A program made the translations under genes and the position numbers. Shown one piece after another: positions 10,751-22,000 of a DNA stretch of 64,000 nt. The stretch lies in NCBI RefSeq assembly GCF_051622035.1, contig NC_135360.1:30955206-31019205 (forward strand). Reading direction: 5' to 3'. This stretch comes from Arctopsyche grandis. Taxonomy: Eukaryota; Arthropoda; Insecta; Trichoptera; Hydropsychidae. The notes beneath the pieces were generated by a model, which worked only from the letters and a program-made list of their open reading frames with translations, did not search any database and was not told the origin of the DNA. How positions within the stretch are numbered: the stretch's first letter is position 1; each line of letters begins with the position of its first letter.

Positions 10751-10858
10751 ATTTTTTTTAAGTTCTTGTTTTTCTTATTAAAGCGCAAGCATTTATGGTC
10801 GTATTGTGTACAAATGTGTATTTATAAAGTTGAAAAATTTATATATTTGTCATTTTAG

Positions 10859-11022
<164 letters not shown>

Positions 11023-11294
11023 TAGAAAATATCCCGGAAAAGTCTCATTTTCCTCGGAAAAACTCAGGTCAGATGTCACACTTCTCAATTTTCATTTACA
11101 TAGGTGCGATACATACTAGAGATTTTAGTTCATAACATGAAGCTATATCGGAATGATTTTGTCGCTGCCACCATATGATTGTATTTGATAACACGAGGCC
11201 GGAAAGCCTTTGAATAACATATTCTTCTCCTTCTTGTAATGCCGAATATGTATTCGGACGTAGGCGACTACCATGCACAGACATCGTTTATAGC

Positions 11295-12217
11295 TAGGGT
11301 TGTCATACGTCCCCTATGTACGGGACATGTCCCGTATTTCACTACTCGGTCCTTTATTACAATTTGTCCCGTTTTCTCCCTAAACTCTGCGTGAGAGAAT
11401 CGGCGCGGCAAGGATCTGTACCACCAAAAGCCCTTAAAGATTTTTTTGATGATCCAATGAAGCTTATTTTTGCTTCTTGCATTCACAACATTTGAATCTC
11501 AAATTTAAAAAATAGAAAAATCAAACATCACAGTCCTGGAAGTAATGTCTTTATTAGAAGAGACAAAACGACATATGATCGAGAGAAAAAAATCCAATTT
11601 TATTGGAATGACGACAAAAAAATCTTGAATCTCTTAAAGCTTGATTCTGGAAACAGTGCCAAAGTGGAAACTTTCGAAAAACAGACTGTCAATTTCTTTA
11701 ACACTGATGTGGAATACATTGATAAGTGGTCCATCGATGTTGGAAACAATGAGCTTCTTTTCAACCAGTTTGCATATTTAAAACGAAAACTGGGAGACAA
11801 CGCTGAAATTGAGTATGGAAGAGAAATTGCTGAAGTTTTTTTAGAGATACCAAGCATATTGAACAGAAGGCATGTTTAATAAAACTATGTGAGTATACAT
11901 ATATTTGCCATTCCAGCCCACAATGCCAATGTGGAGAGAATAATTTCCCTGATGTCAACACAATGGTCGGATGAAAGAAATAAACTGGCAGTTGAGACAG
12001 TTGAGGCGATTTTGGTTTGCCATTATAATTTTAAAATGACTTGCGCCCAACTTGTAAAAGAGGAAAACGATTTAATTAAAAAAGTTAAATCATCGTTAAA
12101 ATACGATTGGGCTAAAAAAGACTAAATTTTTTAAAATTAACCTACCTACTTTTTCATGTGTTATTTATGTAGCACTTAAATATCCCGTATCAATGCTTGA
12201 CAACTATGGCAACCTTA
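11295..12217 (+). mobile_element. hAT transposon, internally deleted, with 8-bp target duplication
   Basis: The 5' end is TAGGGTTGTCA and the 3' end, read in reverse, is TAAGGTTGCCA (9 of 11 match). The element is flanked by perfect 8-bp duplications TTTATAGC (11287-11294 and 12218-12225). It keeps the C-terminal part of a hAT transposase in two frames (11625-11879 and 11889-12125). The zinc finger and most of the catalytic RNase-H fold are missing. The ends match the family of the element at 56621-57478. Confidence 0.93.
11625..12125 (+). pseudogene. hAT transposase C-terminal remnant (dimerisation domain)
   Basis: The first part (11625-11877) reads LLKLDSGNSAKVETFEKQTV to EIPSILNRRHV and then stops. 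After a break the second part carries AIPAHNANVERIISLMST, QWSDERNKLAVETVEAIL and CHYNFKMTC. That is the hAT dimerisation motif (P-x-[ST/N]-x-x-x-E-R-x-x-S ... R-N-x-L ... E-x-L-x-x). The frame change between them and the missing N-terminal two thirds make it non-functional. Confidence 0.85.
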
Positions 12218-12225
12218 TTTATAGC

Positions 12226-12460
12226 CCGTGCGAATTCCTCCCCTATTATGGGCAAGCAGAAATAATTTTTTGAGTCCGAGTCCCATCCATGACCTAATTT
12301 TCCGGAGCTAAGAGAGCTTCTTTCTCTCAAGCTACCGTTTGCCTTCAATTTTCCCCTATATGATAGTACAATGTACTACCAACCCTAACAATCTAATTTC
12401 AAATAAATAAAATCAACCCTAACTTAACCTTAAATAAATTAATGTTGGTTGCTAAGATAT
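12226..12460. other. Non-coding spacer
   Basis: No gene recognised. It contains a perfect palindrome, TAGTACAATGTACTA (about 12364-12378), and two CAACCCTAAC motifs. Joined across the hAT insertion, the flank at 11096-11294 continues into this segment. Confidence 0.4.
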
Positions 12461-12796
12461 TGTTGTGTAGGGGTGAGTTCAGATCCAAATGAAAGTCGCT
12501 TCACAGTATTTATTGAATGATTCAAAAGGTCTACACTTAGCCAGCGCTCGCTCCAGAATAAATCTAGACGTATATACCTCCTTATAAAGAAAAAGTTGCT
12601 CACCACAGCATCCCCATACTATGTATGTATCTATTGTCTAGACACGTACAGTTTTTAGTGAGTCTCACACTCTCGGGTTCTGATAATTCTAGCGGACACT
12701 TACCGAGTCCCGTTAGGCCAATTCGGGGGTCTCCATTGTTCACCCCCGAATGCACTTAAACAGCGCATACGCTATATCTCATGTTCCAACGTTACA
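12461..12796 (+). mobile_element. Solo-LTR-like repeat, copy 2, with 4-bp duplication
   Basis: It starts TGTTGTGTAGGGGTGAG and ends CAACGTTACA, flanked on both sides by ATAT (12457-12460, 12797-12800). TG...CA ends, a TATA-like CTTATAAAG and a 4-bp duplication fit a gypsy-type LTR. It aligns with 8316-8665. No internal genes adjoin it. Confidence 0.65.
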
Positions 12797-12800
12797 ATAT

Positions 12801-13670
12801 TATGATGTGTTTGTTTATCAAATTAAAAAAAGCCAAATCGAAACGGATAGTGGACCATGAGAAGAGTGGGAATGGACAGGAGCGGGGTTGTGACGTGGGG
12901 TGGTGCGATTTATATCGGCGACGCAGTATCATTCAACTGTCAATAATTATAATTCCACTGATAGGAGCCAGTGAAATTGTAATCAGATATGATTTCACTG
13001 AACTATACCCAATGAAAATGTAGCTGGTTATGATTTCACTATACATATATAATATATTATACCTTATACATACGTATAATATATGTAGTATGTGGTAAAT
13101 GCAAGATTCATAATATTATCGAATTGCTACATTAAGTGTGGAAATGGAAATGCTCTAGATCCGTTAAGATGTTTTATTTTATGTAATAACATTTGCAATG
13201 ACCAATTTTGCTAATGGAGTGGCCGCTGTGATGTCGCAACTAAAATGAAAATGCATCTTGCGCATTTTAATTTTACGCTGCACTCTTTTCCATTACATTG
13301 TCTCGTATACGTCGTACGATGTAACCATTTTTATGTACGATACGGTTTATTTTGTTACTGTATATTGTACATACATGGTGTGTTTTATGTTCAGTTTTGT
13401 TTGAATTTATAAAGTATTTCGTTAGCTATTTAAAGTTGACTTGGAGTCAGTTAAAATACGAGCACGAACGTTGCATAATCAAAACTTGTGTAATTTGTTT
13501 CCTTTGTATTCTCTCTCGTACTTGTTATGTCGTGTGGAGGATTCATTAGGGATCTGTTTATTCTAAATCTATTATATTATGTTGTTTCAATCGTAGATAT
13601 ATAATGTACTAAAATTAGGGTTTTGCTCGTTTAAATTCAATGGATTTCTTTGAAATGGAAGTGATTAACA
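12801..13670. other. Single-copy non-coding stretch
   Basis: No coding or repeat signal recognised. Open frames at 12781-13023 and 13352-13549 have no domain. A segment near 12955-13030 repeats TATGATTTCACT twice. Confidence 0.35.
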
Positions 13671-13671
13671 C

Positions 13672-13740
13672 TGGTTAAGACATTTTATGACAGGAGAGAG
13701 GTCGTGGGTTCAAATCCCAGCCGGTACGCAACTGGGGTCT
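13672..13740 (+). repeat. tRNA-like SINE head relic with intact B box
   Basis: ACTGGTTAAGACATTTTATG and GTGGGTTCAAATCCCAGCC give an A-box-like segment and a good B box (GGTTCAAATCC) at tRNA spacing. It is not a foldable tRNA gene: the acceptor and anticodon stems are not clear. It is unlike SINE heads A-D. Confidence 0.5.
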
Positions 13741-13929
13741 CCTTTTTACAGAGTTTACAATTTTTATCTAGCTTAATTGTTGTGACGGATCCAATAAAAG
13801 TCTGTACTCTCCCCCACCTTTCAGTTTTGTTAAATTTGTTAATGTTTAAAATATTTATACCTACATAAATGTGAAGAATGTGTTTATTACTTATAATTAA
13901 TTCACACGGACACATTCATATCTAACGTA

Positions 13930-14455
13930 ACGTAGACGTAACAGCAAGTAACAGCAATAACCGACAAAATGTATTCATACTACATATATAGCAAAACATG
14001 TCACTGGAACGTATCAAGCAAAACGATAGAGTGTTGTTCAGACTGGTACAGCATATACCGGTAGCTGCAAGTAAACAGTAGTACGAAAAGTATTCTGTGG
14101 TAAATGCATTTTATATTTACATAAATATATGGACACATGTATATGTTTCGTAATATATATGTGGCGTTGATGTAACAGCAGTAGACCACACAATCTATTC
14201 ATATTATACATCAGAACATGTAACCGTAACCTATCAAGCAAAACCATAAAGGTCTGTTCATACTGGTACAGCACAGGCTGGTAGCTGCACGTGAACAGCA
14301 GTACGAAAAGTATTCTTTAGTACATGCATTCTACATAAATATATGTATATGTTCCGTAATATGTATGTGGCGTTGATGTAATAGCAGTAGCTCACACAAT
14401 CTATTTATACTATACATCAGAAGATGTAACCGTAAGGTATCAAGCAAACCGGTTT
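13930..14455. repeat. Tandem repeat of a ~206-233-bp unit, about 2.4 copies
   Basis: Unit 1 (about 13938-14170), unit 2 (14171-14375) and a partial unit 3 (to 14455) share GTAACAGCA, ATCAAGCAAAAC, TACTGGTACAGCA, CAGTACGAAAAGTATTCT and GTGGCGTTGATGTAA. Units differ by point changes and a few length changes. There is no coding potential. Confidence 0.85.
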
Positions 14456-14623
14456 TCTTGGGCCATTGTGGAAATATTCACAGTACTGAAGATGCCGAAA
14501 CGTATGAATAGAAACTGTCGTTTACGTGAGCTGATGTGCCGTACTATTGCCGTGAACTGTTGGATAGTATGAATGTAAAATGTTTGACTATAGATGTCGT
14601 GTAAAAATAACAATGGATATTTG

Positions 14624-15146
14624 CCTGTGTAAATAAATAATAATACTAACAATTGAGGGGTCACGAGATCGATCTCTGATCCAGTGTAGCTGGCCAGAAT
14701 TTTAATAAATATGACTCCAGGTCGATCGTTTCCTATCAGAGCTTAAAGATTTATCTGATTTGTTGAAATGGTTCATTTTTCATAATTATTTGATTTTGAT
14801 ATCAAATTTATAATAATATTAACAAATTTATAATAGATAAAATGAATTAACCTTGAGGGTAATCCCGTAATGACGCCATGGTAAAAATAAATAATAAAAA
14901 ATCGATTAGTCCTGAACGAAAGATCGATTTTGATCTCGAAAATACTAAAAATAAGCCTTTTATCACGAAAGTGTGATTTAACACCAAAAATATAGATAAA
15001 GTTAATACATATCAGATAAATCTTTAAACTCTGATAGGAAACGATCGACCTGGAGTCATGTTTATTAAAATTCTGGCCAGCTACACTGGTTCAGAGATCG
15101 ATTTTGTGACCCCTCAATTGTTAGTATTATTATTTATTTACACAGG
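14624..15146. repeat. Inverted repeat, two 136-bp arms around a 251-bp spacer
   Basis: Arms 14624-14759 and 15011-15146 are near-perfect inverted complements. Shared blocks are CCTGTGTAAATAAATAA, CTAACAATTGAGGGGTCAC, CAGTGTAGCTGGCCAGAATT and ATGACTCCAGGTCGATCG. Both arms contain the start of the SINE central domain, so these may be two head-to-head or back-to-back SINE pieces. The RNA would fold into a long hairpin. Confidence 0.85.
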
Positions 15147-16595
15147 TAAATGTATGTCCCAAAATTTTGATTTGATTTTGTAATTTAAATTTAATCCTCG
15201 AAATTACATACGATTTTTTATATCAAAACCTAGTAGAATTTTAATTGAAATTTTATTCCATTTTTGATTGCCGCATCAATTGCTATATTGTAAAAATATA
15301 AATAAAATATTTATAGAAAAAGGTCACACTAAATATATATATATATACAATATACAATAAATAATTAGGAAATTGTTAATTTTCAAGCTAAATAAAATCC
15401 GTATTAAATTTGATCCTATCAAATTTTTTATGGCAACAGTCAAACTTTCCTCGTAATGGGGGAAATTTTCTAAAAAAAAAAGAAATCCGTTCAAATTTTC
15501 CCACTGTGAAATAATTGCACCGAAAATTAGTGACGACAAACTTTTCCTCGAGGAAAAATTACTCTTCAAATTGAACTGAATCAAAATGTAAACACTTAAA
15601 AAACAATCCTAGATCTGATTTACACGTTCAAATTTAAAATCAATTGACGGGAAAAATTTTAAATCGATTTTTAATGATACATTCTGGTGTAATAAATCAT
15701 TGAAATTTCCACAAACTAGTTTGAGAGACAATCTCTTAATTACATTGGCAATCCAATCCAAAATCCAAACCAACTTCCCGGCTAGATTGTGTTGACTTTC
15801 AGCACACACACACACATAAACATATTGACTCACACGACAATTAGACGGGAGTGTCTTCAAACTATGTACAAAGACCAGAGTTCGTCGCGATGACCTACAA
15901 TATCACATGTCCTGTTTTCACAAAGTTCCAATACTTTCCGAGCGAAACAAATAAAAAAATAGATATACCGCTAAGTGGAGCAAAACGAGAATAATGGGCC
16001 AGGAAATTAAACGACAGATCTGAGAGAATCCGCCTTGTATATTTATGCTAATTGCATTCGTAACTTCGTGGCGAATTATCGTCGAATGGAATTCGGTGAC
16101 GCAAACCACATACATATGCATGTGTGTGTGTTTATAAAAATAATACGGATCCGTGTATTTCGGATCACCGATTCGCGCATATTAAATATATATTATAATA
16201 TAATGCACGAGCCGTTTGATTAATTTCCATAAAAATTTTGGATTTTTTTCGTGCCACGATAATAAGTGGGGAGGGTCAACGCAATAGTTTATCATTATGA
16301 CACGCATGACTTTTGCTGAATGATAAATGTGTTCGTTATTATGGCGATGTGTTTTCTTTTAAATCAATACGGAAAAGTGTAATGTGATTTATTAACGAAT
16401 GTGCATTTAATATCTTTGCGCACTGTTCGATCAGTTTGGCGTAGATTTATGTCTATTTGTGAAGAAATTTTTGTATGTCTGTTCTTAAGTTAATCGTAAT
16501 TTGATAGTATTTCGCTTTTAAAGTAGCTCTAAATTCCAATAATATTTAATCTAACAAGAAAACAATAATAATTAGTTGTATTGGACTTATGTACA
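15147..16595. other. Single-copy AT-rich stretch
   Basis: No gene recognised on either strand. Several short frames (15324-15584, 15609-15860, 15918-16121) are AT-biased and lack domains or splice context. Confidence 0.4.
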
Positions 16596-17767
16596 GTCGA
16601 CACCTCGACAAAACTACGCACGAAAAATTTCGCGATGACAATGCCGCGCCGAAATAGCCGCGCGGGACTAAAGTTTCAATTAAAGTTTAGCTGAATGCAC
16701 TATTGGCTGACAAACACTAGGCTGACAGACATTTATTCAAGGATTAAATAAAAATGATTTAGGACTAACAATAGCCCTACTAATGAAATTTTTAATTGTT
16801 TAAATTTATCAAATATATCTACGAGGCCGAGGTGATTTCTGAATAATGTATGTTGTTTCAGTAAGTTTTGGGTAATTTCGATACATAACCAGTCAAATGT
16901 CCGTCAGCCCATTGTCAATTCACCCAAATTTTATTTTATTTTAATCGAACAAGTATACAGTTTGCCTTTACAGTTCGATCTAAAGCCATTGTATTAATAC
17001 AGATACAATACAATAATACAATTAATACCAGCATTTTTATACAATGCGAATTCATACTAACATCATCCATAGTGTCATCTATGGAGAAATTTTTGCAGCA
17101 TTTTATTATAGAAATTGGGGAATAGGATAAGACGCTGAATAACTTAAGATTTGCTAGAGAGATTGGAAAGGAGATACCAATTTACAGGAACTGTTTAAAT
17201 GAAAATCAGAAAAATTGGCAAAACTCTGAAAGAAAACGATCGACCTGGAGTCACAAACAAAGGTCTGGCCAACAGCTACTAGTGGGGATTGAACCGTGAC
17301 CACTCCGTTCGAAAGCATAATATGCTTACCACTAGTCCACGCTGCAGGCAAATGTTCTTTCGGCCTAAGAAAATAATTCAAAACTTTTTTCAAGTGTATC
17401 AAAATACCAAACTACAATGGAATATAAAGTAAATATCGACAAAAGGGAAAAATTAAACATTCGCGAGACCTTCATGAAGCTTTATACTTTTATCCTAGAC
17501 GTCCGTGGCTTCGTTTAATATACATATTGAGTTCTTAAAATAGTTGCATTCGGTTGCATAAAGCTAAAGATAACAAATATTCCGTACCAGAACTTCTCAT
17601 ATTTTTTTTCAAATAGACCTTTTTTCGTTTCATTATCTACTAAATCTTTATCTACTAAAAATTCATTAAAATAAATTAAATTTTGAAGTTGTTTTGCGTG
17701 GCATTGTTGGCGCGGGTTTGTCGGCATTGTCCACGACACGCGCGGCATTGTCGTGCGTGTTTTGTGT
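16596..17767. mobile_element. Possible DNA transposon with GC-rich CAATGCC-bearing ends
   Basis: The left end has CGACAAAACTACGCACGA and GACAATGCCGCGCC. The right end, on the minus strand, has GACACAAAACACGCACGAC and three further CAATGCC motifs. The ends are GC-rich in AT-rich surroundings, face each other in inverted order, and enclose a type B SINE (16930-17347). No target duplication or transposase was found. Confidence 0.4.
16930..17347 (-). mobile_element. SINE type B, full length
   Basis: The tail (ACAATACAATAATACAATT block), the 'gacatctatggagaaattt'-type block, the shared core (AAATTGGCAAAACTCTGA, AACGATCGACCTGGAGTCAC) and the head with ACCACTAGTCCACGCTGC are all present. Read on the minus strand, the tRNA-like head comes first. 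Confidence 0.85.
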
Positions 17768-19005
17768 CTTATGAGATTGTAATGGTCACCATTAATGACT
17801 TTATTTTTTAAATGAATTCTTGTAAAATAGCAATTTTTTTTGGTTTTAAGTTAAAACAAAATGAGCGAATCTAATTCAGCCACGTTATTTTTTTATCATG
17901 ATTTTCATTGGTTGAAAGATGATGCATTTGATTTAATGTATGTGCGTTTAAATACATACATACATCGTTAGGCAGTTATTAATTTATGTGTTAATATATT
18001 ATTTAAATGACTTTTGAATGTATTCATTATGTTTTTTTTCCGTCTCATCTGTCGTTTAAGTCGACTTGCTTCAAATATAATAAAAATAATTTATCGCGTT
18101 AAAATCATTAGCTATAAAAACTTATGACGTCAAAAAATCAGTCAAGGATTTTGCAAGCGGTTATAAATTTTCCACTTTATATCATTGTGTATTTAATACA
18201 CCAAGCGAGTTTACACTTAAATAAATGAGGAATCGTTTTGTGCGTCTGAAATGAAACGTATTAATGCTTTTCAATATCGCTTTATTTTTTTATGCGTCGA
18301 TTTTTTTCATTTTCTTTTTCCAAATAAATAAAAACTATACTATTTTTTTATACAATAATTAGGCATAATTCATATACACAATAATAATATTATAATTTAA
18401 TGACATCTTAAGTATTAGGAAATTGTACATTTCATGCGGATATCAAGAGAGTGGATTTTTTTATTGGAATATATATGTACATACATATGTATATTGAATG
18501 GGTTAATTCGCTAACCACACACAGTTCTTGACCCGTTCTTGGCTGCGGAATTTGTATGAGCTAGCCAAAAACGGGTTAATCTTGCATAACGACCCAACCC
18601 AATGTATATATGTATGTAGTATATGAAGGAAAGAGCTTCGTACATTATGAAAGAGCTGACAAAACACTCACATTAGGGCTCATTAGCCACCGTGAGATAA
18701 TATATTATTTACTTCCGGTTCACCCTTAATCGGATACAGTTTCCCAAGTGTGTTGCACTAAAGAATGCACCGAAACGGTTAATAGGATGTGTGTGCGTGT
18801 ATTTAATTGGTGTGTTGTACACTTATAGTTTAATTTAATTTATATACTATAGCACCGATTCAATAAATAATCGAAAATTTTTACTTAAACGTTAAAATAA
18901 TATGTATATACAAGTATTATTATCACATTTATCGTCGTGTTTGTTTTTTTTAGTAGTAAAATATTTGGTACGCAAATGAGATCGCTTTGCACTTTTTTTT
19001 TTAGT
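17768..19005. other. Single-copy AT-rich stretch downstream of the SVWC gene
   Basis: No gene or catalogued repeat. At 18497-18602 there is a loose inverted pair, TGGGTTAATTCGC and GACCCAACCCA, with an internal GACCCGTT/AACGGGTT pair. Confidence 0.35.
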
Positions 19006-19010
19006 TTCTT

Positions 19011-19093
19011 TTTATTTTTGATTGCATTTTAAGTTGACTTTCGTGCAAAGCGTCTCGTTTCTTATTGACTATGTATGTCATCTTGGATTTATT
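19011..19093 (-). terminator. Candidate poly(A) signals of the SVWC gene
   Basis: On the minus strand AATAAA occurs at 19093-19088, two bases after the stop codon, and again within AAAAATAAAAAG at 19016-19011, about 80 bases beyond it. The distal one is at the more usual distance. Confidence 0.5.
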
Positions 19094-19095
19094 CG

Positions 19096-22000
19096 TCATT
19101 CTTCTGTTGAACTCTCCTCTTCGAATACGGGTCTTGGACAGCAGTCAGGATATGGAAGGCTCAAATCTTCGACGATTTTCACATTTTCATCTGTTGAGAA
19201 TGAGGCGCATCTGTAAAAAAAATAAATTTCACTTTTAGATAAAATCTTCAAATGGTTCGTTTTGACAAGGCTTTTTTTATTATATATGTATATAGCATTA
19301 TAAAGGGTAAAAATGTACTAATTATGCCGATTTTTTTTTAAATTTCTTCGGCATTCCAAAAATTGCACGTGTTTTAAAGCAAATTTTCACCTAGGGATGT
19401 TTTTGTTCTATTTTTAAAGAAAACATTTTTTTATTTCACAAAAAATAAGATTATGGGACCTTCATTAAAAGACGTATTGAAAAACCTTAAAAAAAATATA
19501 CATTTCCATTTTTAATAAGCTTTTGAAGTGAAAGAATTTATTTTCACACTAAAATTTTGAAAATACTTGATTTACATACATATATGTATGTATGTATGTA
19601 ATATTACTACTAGCATTGACATTTAAGAACTAATTTTTTAAAGTTGATGTCTTATTTAAAATAATTGGAAAGTCATTGAATCATTTTATGTGATTCTATC
19701 GCATTTATGCGATTCTGTATTATTTTTCGTGCAAAAAATCAAGTACAGAAACGATCATAAAATTTATAAGTTTTGAGAACCGCAACATTTTATTTTGATT
19801 TAATATTAATTTTGAAATATTTTTTTTATATAATTGAATATCTGATTTTTGAATGTATGTAAGCGATTATTTCTGTACAAAAACTGCAGTGTATTTTTCA
19901 GTTATACAGTTGAAATTTGACCTGATTTTTAAAATACAATGCCTTTGAAATATGACTAACAATAGTTTTAATACTAATAAAAGTTGCATCCATTAAAACA
20001 ATACGTGCTTTTTAAAATGTGTTTAAGCCGAATTAAAAATACGTTTCAGGATTGTTTTATAATTCTAATGGCACGTAAAGAACAGGTAATGCTTACTAAG
20101 AGCCGCACGTGGATCACATTATGGGTATGATCACAAAAGTTTAATCACATTAATTGGATAGCTTTTTGTAAATTCAAATTGAACTTATTAAAGACCAAAG
20201 CTCACAGTATATTATGTACGTACGTACGTGCAAAAAGTTTGCGTATGATATTTTGTTTATTCAAGTGAAAATATGTAGTTAAATATTTACAATGCAAGAT
20301 CTTATTAAATTTAATACATATTAAGCTATGTAATTTATAACTTACGTGTGATAGGTTATTGTGTAGGTTTTGTCGCAATACATTCGACCGCAAGTAGACG
20401 GCATTTTGTAGAATTTGTTAATTTTCAAATGAAGATTGTACCCGGATGACAAACACTTGTTCGGTTGGGCTGAAAGTAAAAGAGAAAAAGATAAAGATTA
20501 AAATAAAATAAAAATACAACACATTCTGCAAGTCGATAATGATGGATGAAACCAGTTATTTATATGTGTGTTTATGAATTCGTTAAATAAAGAAGGTCCT
20601 TGATTTTTGGGCGTTCATCTTTTAGCATTGACGATTCGTGGGGCCCGTAGCGATTTGAACCCCGGGTCAAAACTTTGAACCTTACGAACGACCTTAACCA
20701 CTCAGTCAAGGTTGGAGATTATACGCTAAATATTTGTGGAATTGAAATAAGAAAAAAAAAAGTATATTTATATATGTATACATATATGTATATAAAAGGA
20801 AAGAGAAAAAAGTGTGTGCGCTCTTCGCATTTTTGTGCGTTCGTCACCGGTCGCTCATTTTATTTATTTTTTGCTCGGTGGGAAATTCGCATTTGATTAA
20901 GTTGTAAATTATAGAATGTTTTATCGCCGGTTCTACAGCATTTTAACTCCGTTAGAACGAGATAAAAAATTCTATTCGATTATTAAAATGAAAAAAAAAA
21001 TACCGCTCGAGAGAGAGAGAGAGAGAGAGAAACGAGCGAGCTCACATTAACATACCGTTTTTATTGAGATTGTAAAGCGATGATTTGAATTATTTTTATC
21101 GTGTTGAGTATTTGGATTGATGTTTGACATTTTTACGGTTTTTTTTTCGAGAAAGGAATGCGGAGGTCCTGCTCGGTCGACCTTCAACCATTTCCGGTTT
21201 ATCTGGGCTATCGATCATCCCTTTGCGATTCGCATCCGCCGGTCAGTTATCGCACTCGATTGTGTTGATTTGAGGCTTTTGTTGCGAAAGATCGCGTCCT
21301 CTTTTGTTCGGCGTAATTGCCGTTTCATTTCCCTTCGATGTTTTCGTTATAATATAATACATTGGTGTGTGCTAAAATTTTATCGTACCTGTGCTAATAA
21401 AGTTTCGTGCGTTGTGTTTATGTTATATTTAGGGCCGTTGCGTTTGTGTCGATTTTTCGAACTGTTTACTATTGTATAACTGCTCGGCATTGACCTTAAT
21501 TGTGTGTTTTTAAGTATGTAGGTTTAGTAAGGACGATGATGATTTCATTGTGAATACAAAGTTGTATGTGAGTTATGAAGGTCTTTAAATGGCTTTGTAA
21601 TTTTTCATTATAATTGTTTATAAGCAATTTTTTTTATAATATTCTGAAGCATATAGAGTTTTTTTAAACGAGAGAATAATTTTGATGTTTATAATTTAAA
21701 TAAATATACATATGTTTTGATATTTACATATATAATGATTTCAAAGGTATTTCCGTTGGCCGGAAGCAATACACGGTTTCATTGTGTATATTTCATATTA
21801 AATTTGAGGATGGACAGCTTTTTAATTAATCGAAAATTCAAATAGACTTTTACGTCATATATTTTTATGTAAATTTGCCTTTAGGCTTTTATTTTTGTTA
21901 AATACGTTTATTACAAGCCGAACTTTTGCTTATGAATTTATCACTCGGTAATTTTTTGTATCATTATCTTGTTATCTTGTTAACTTGTAAACATTGTAAG

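Noticed and set aside
20637..20715. Functional tRNA gene with long variable arm
   Set aside because: The A and B boxes are good, but the acceptor stem does not pair and no anticodon loop is clear. More likely a SINE head relic. The same applies to 13672-13740 and 32205-32276.
21117..21479. 120-codon frame near the (GA)n run
   Set aside because: No domain, no splice support, and composition alone explains the open frame.
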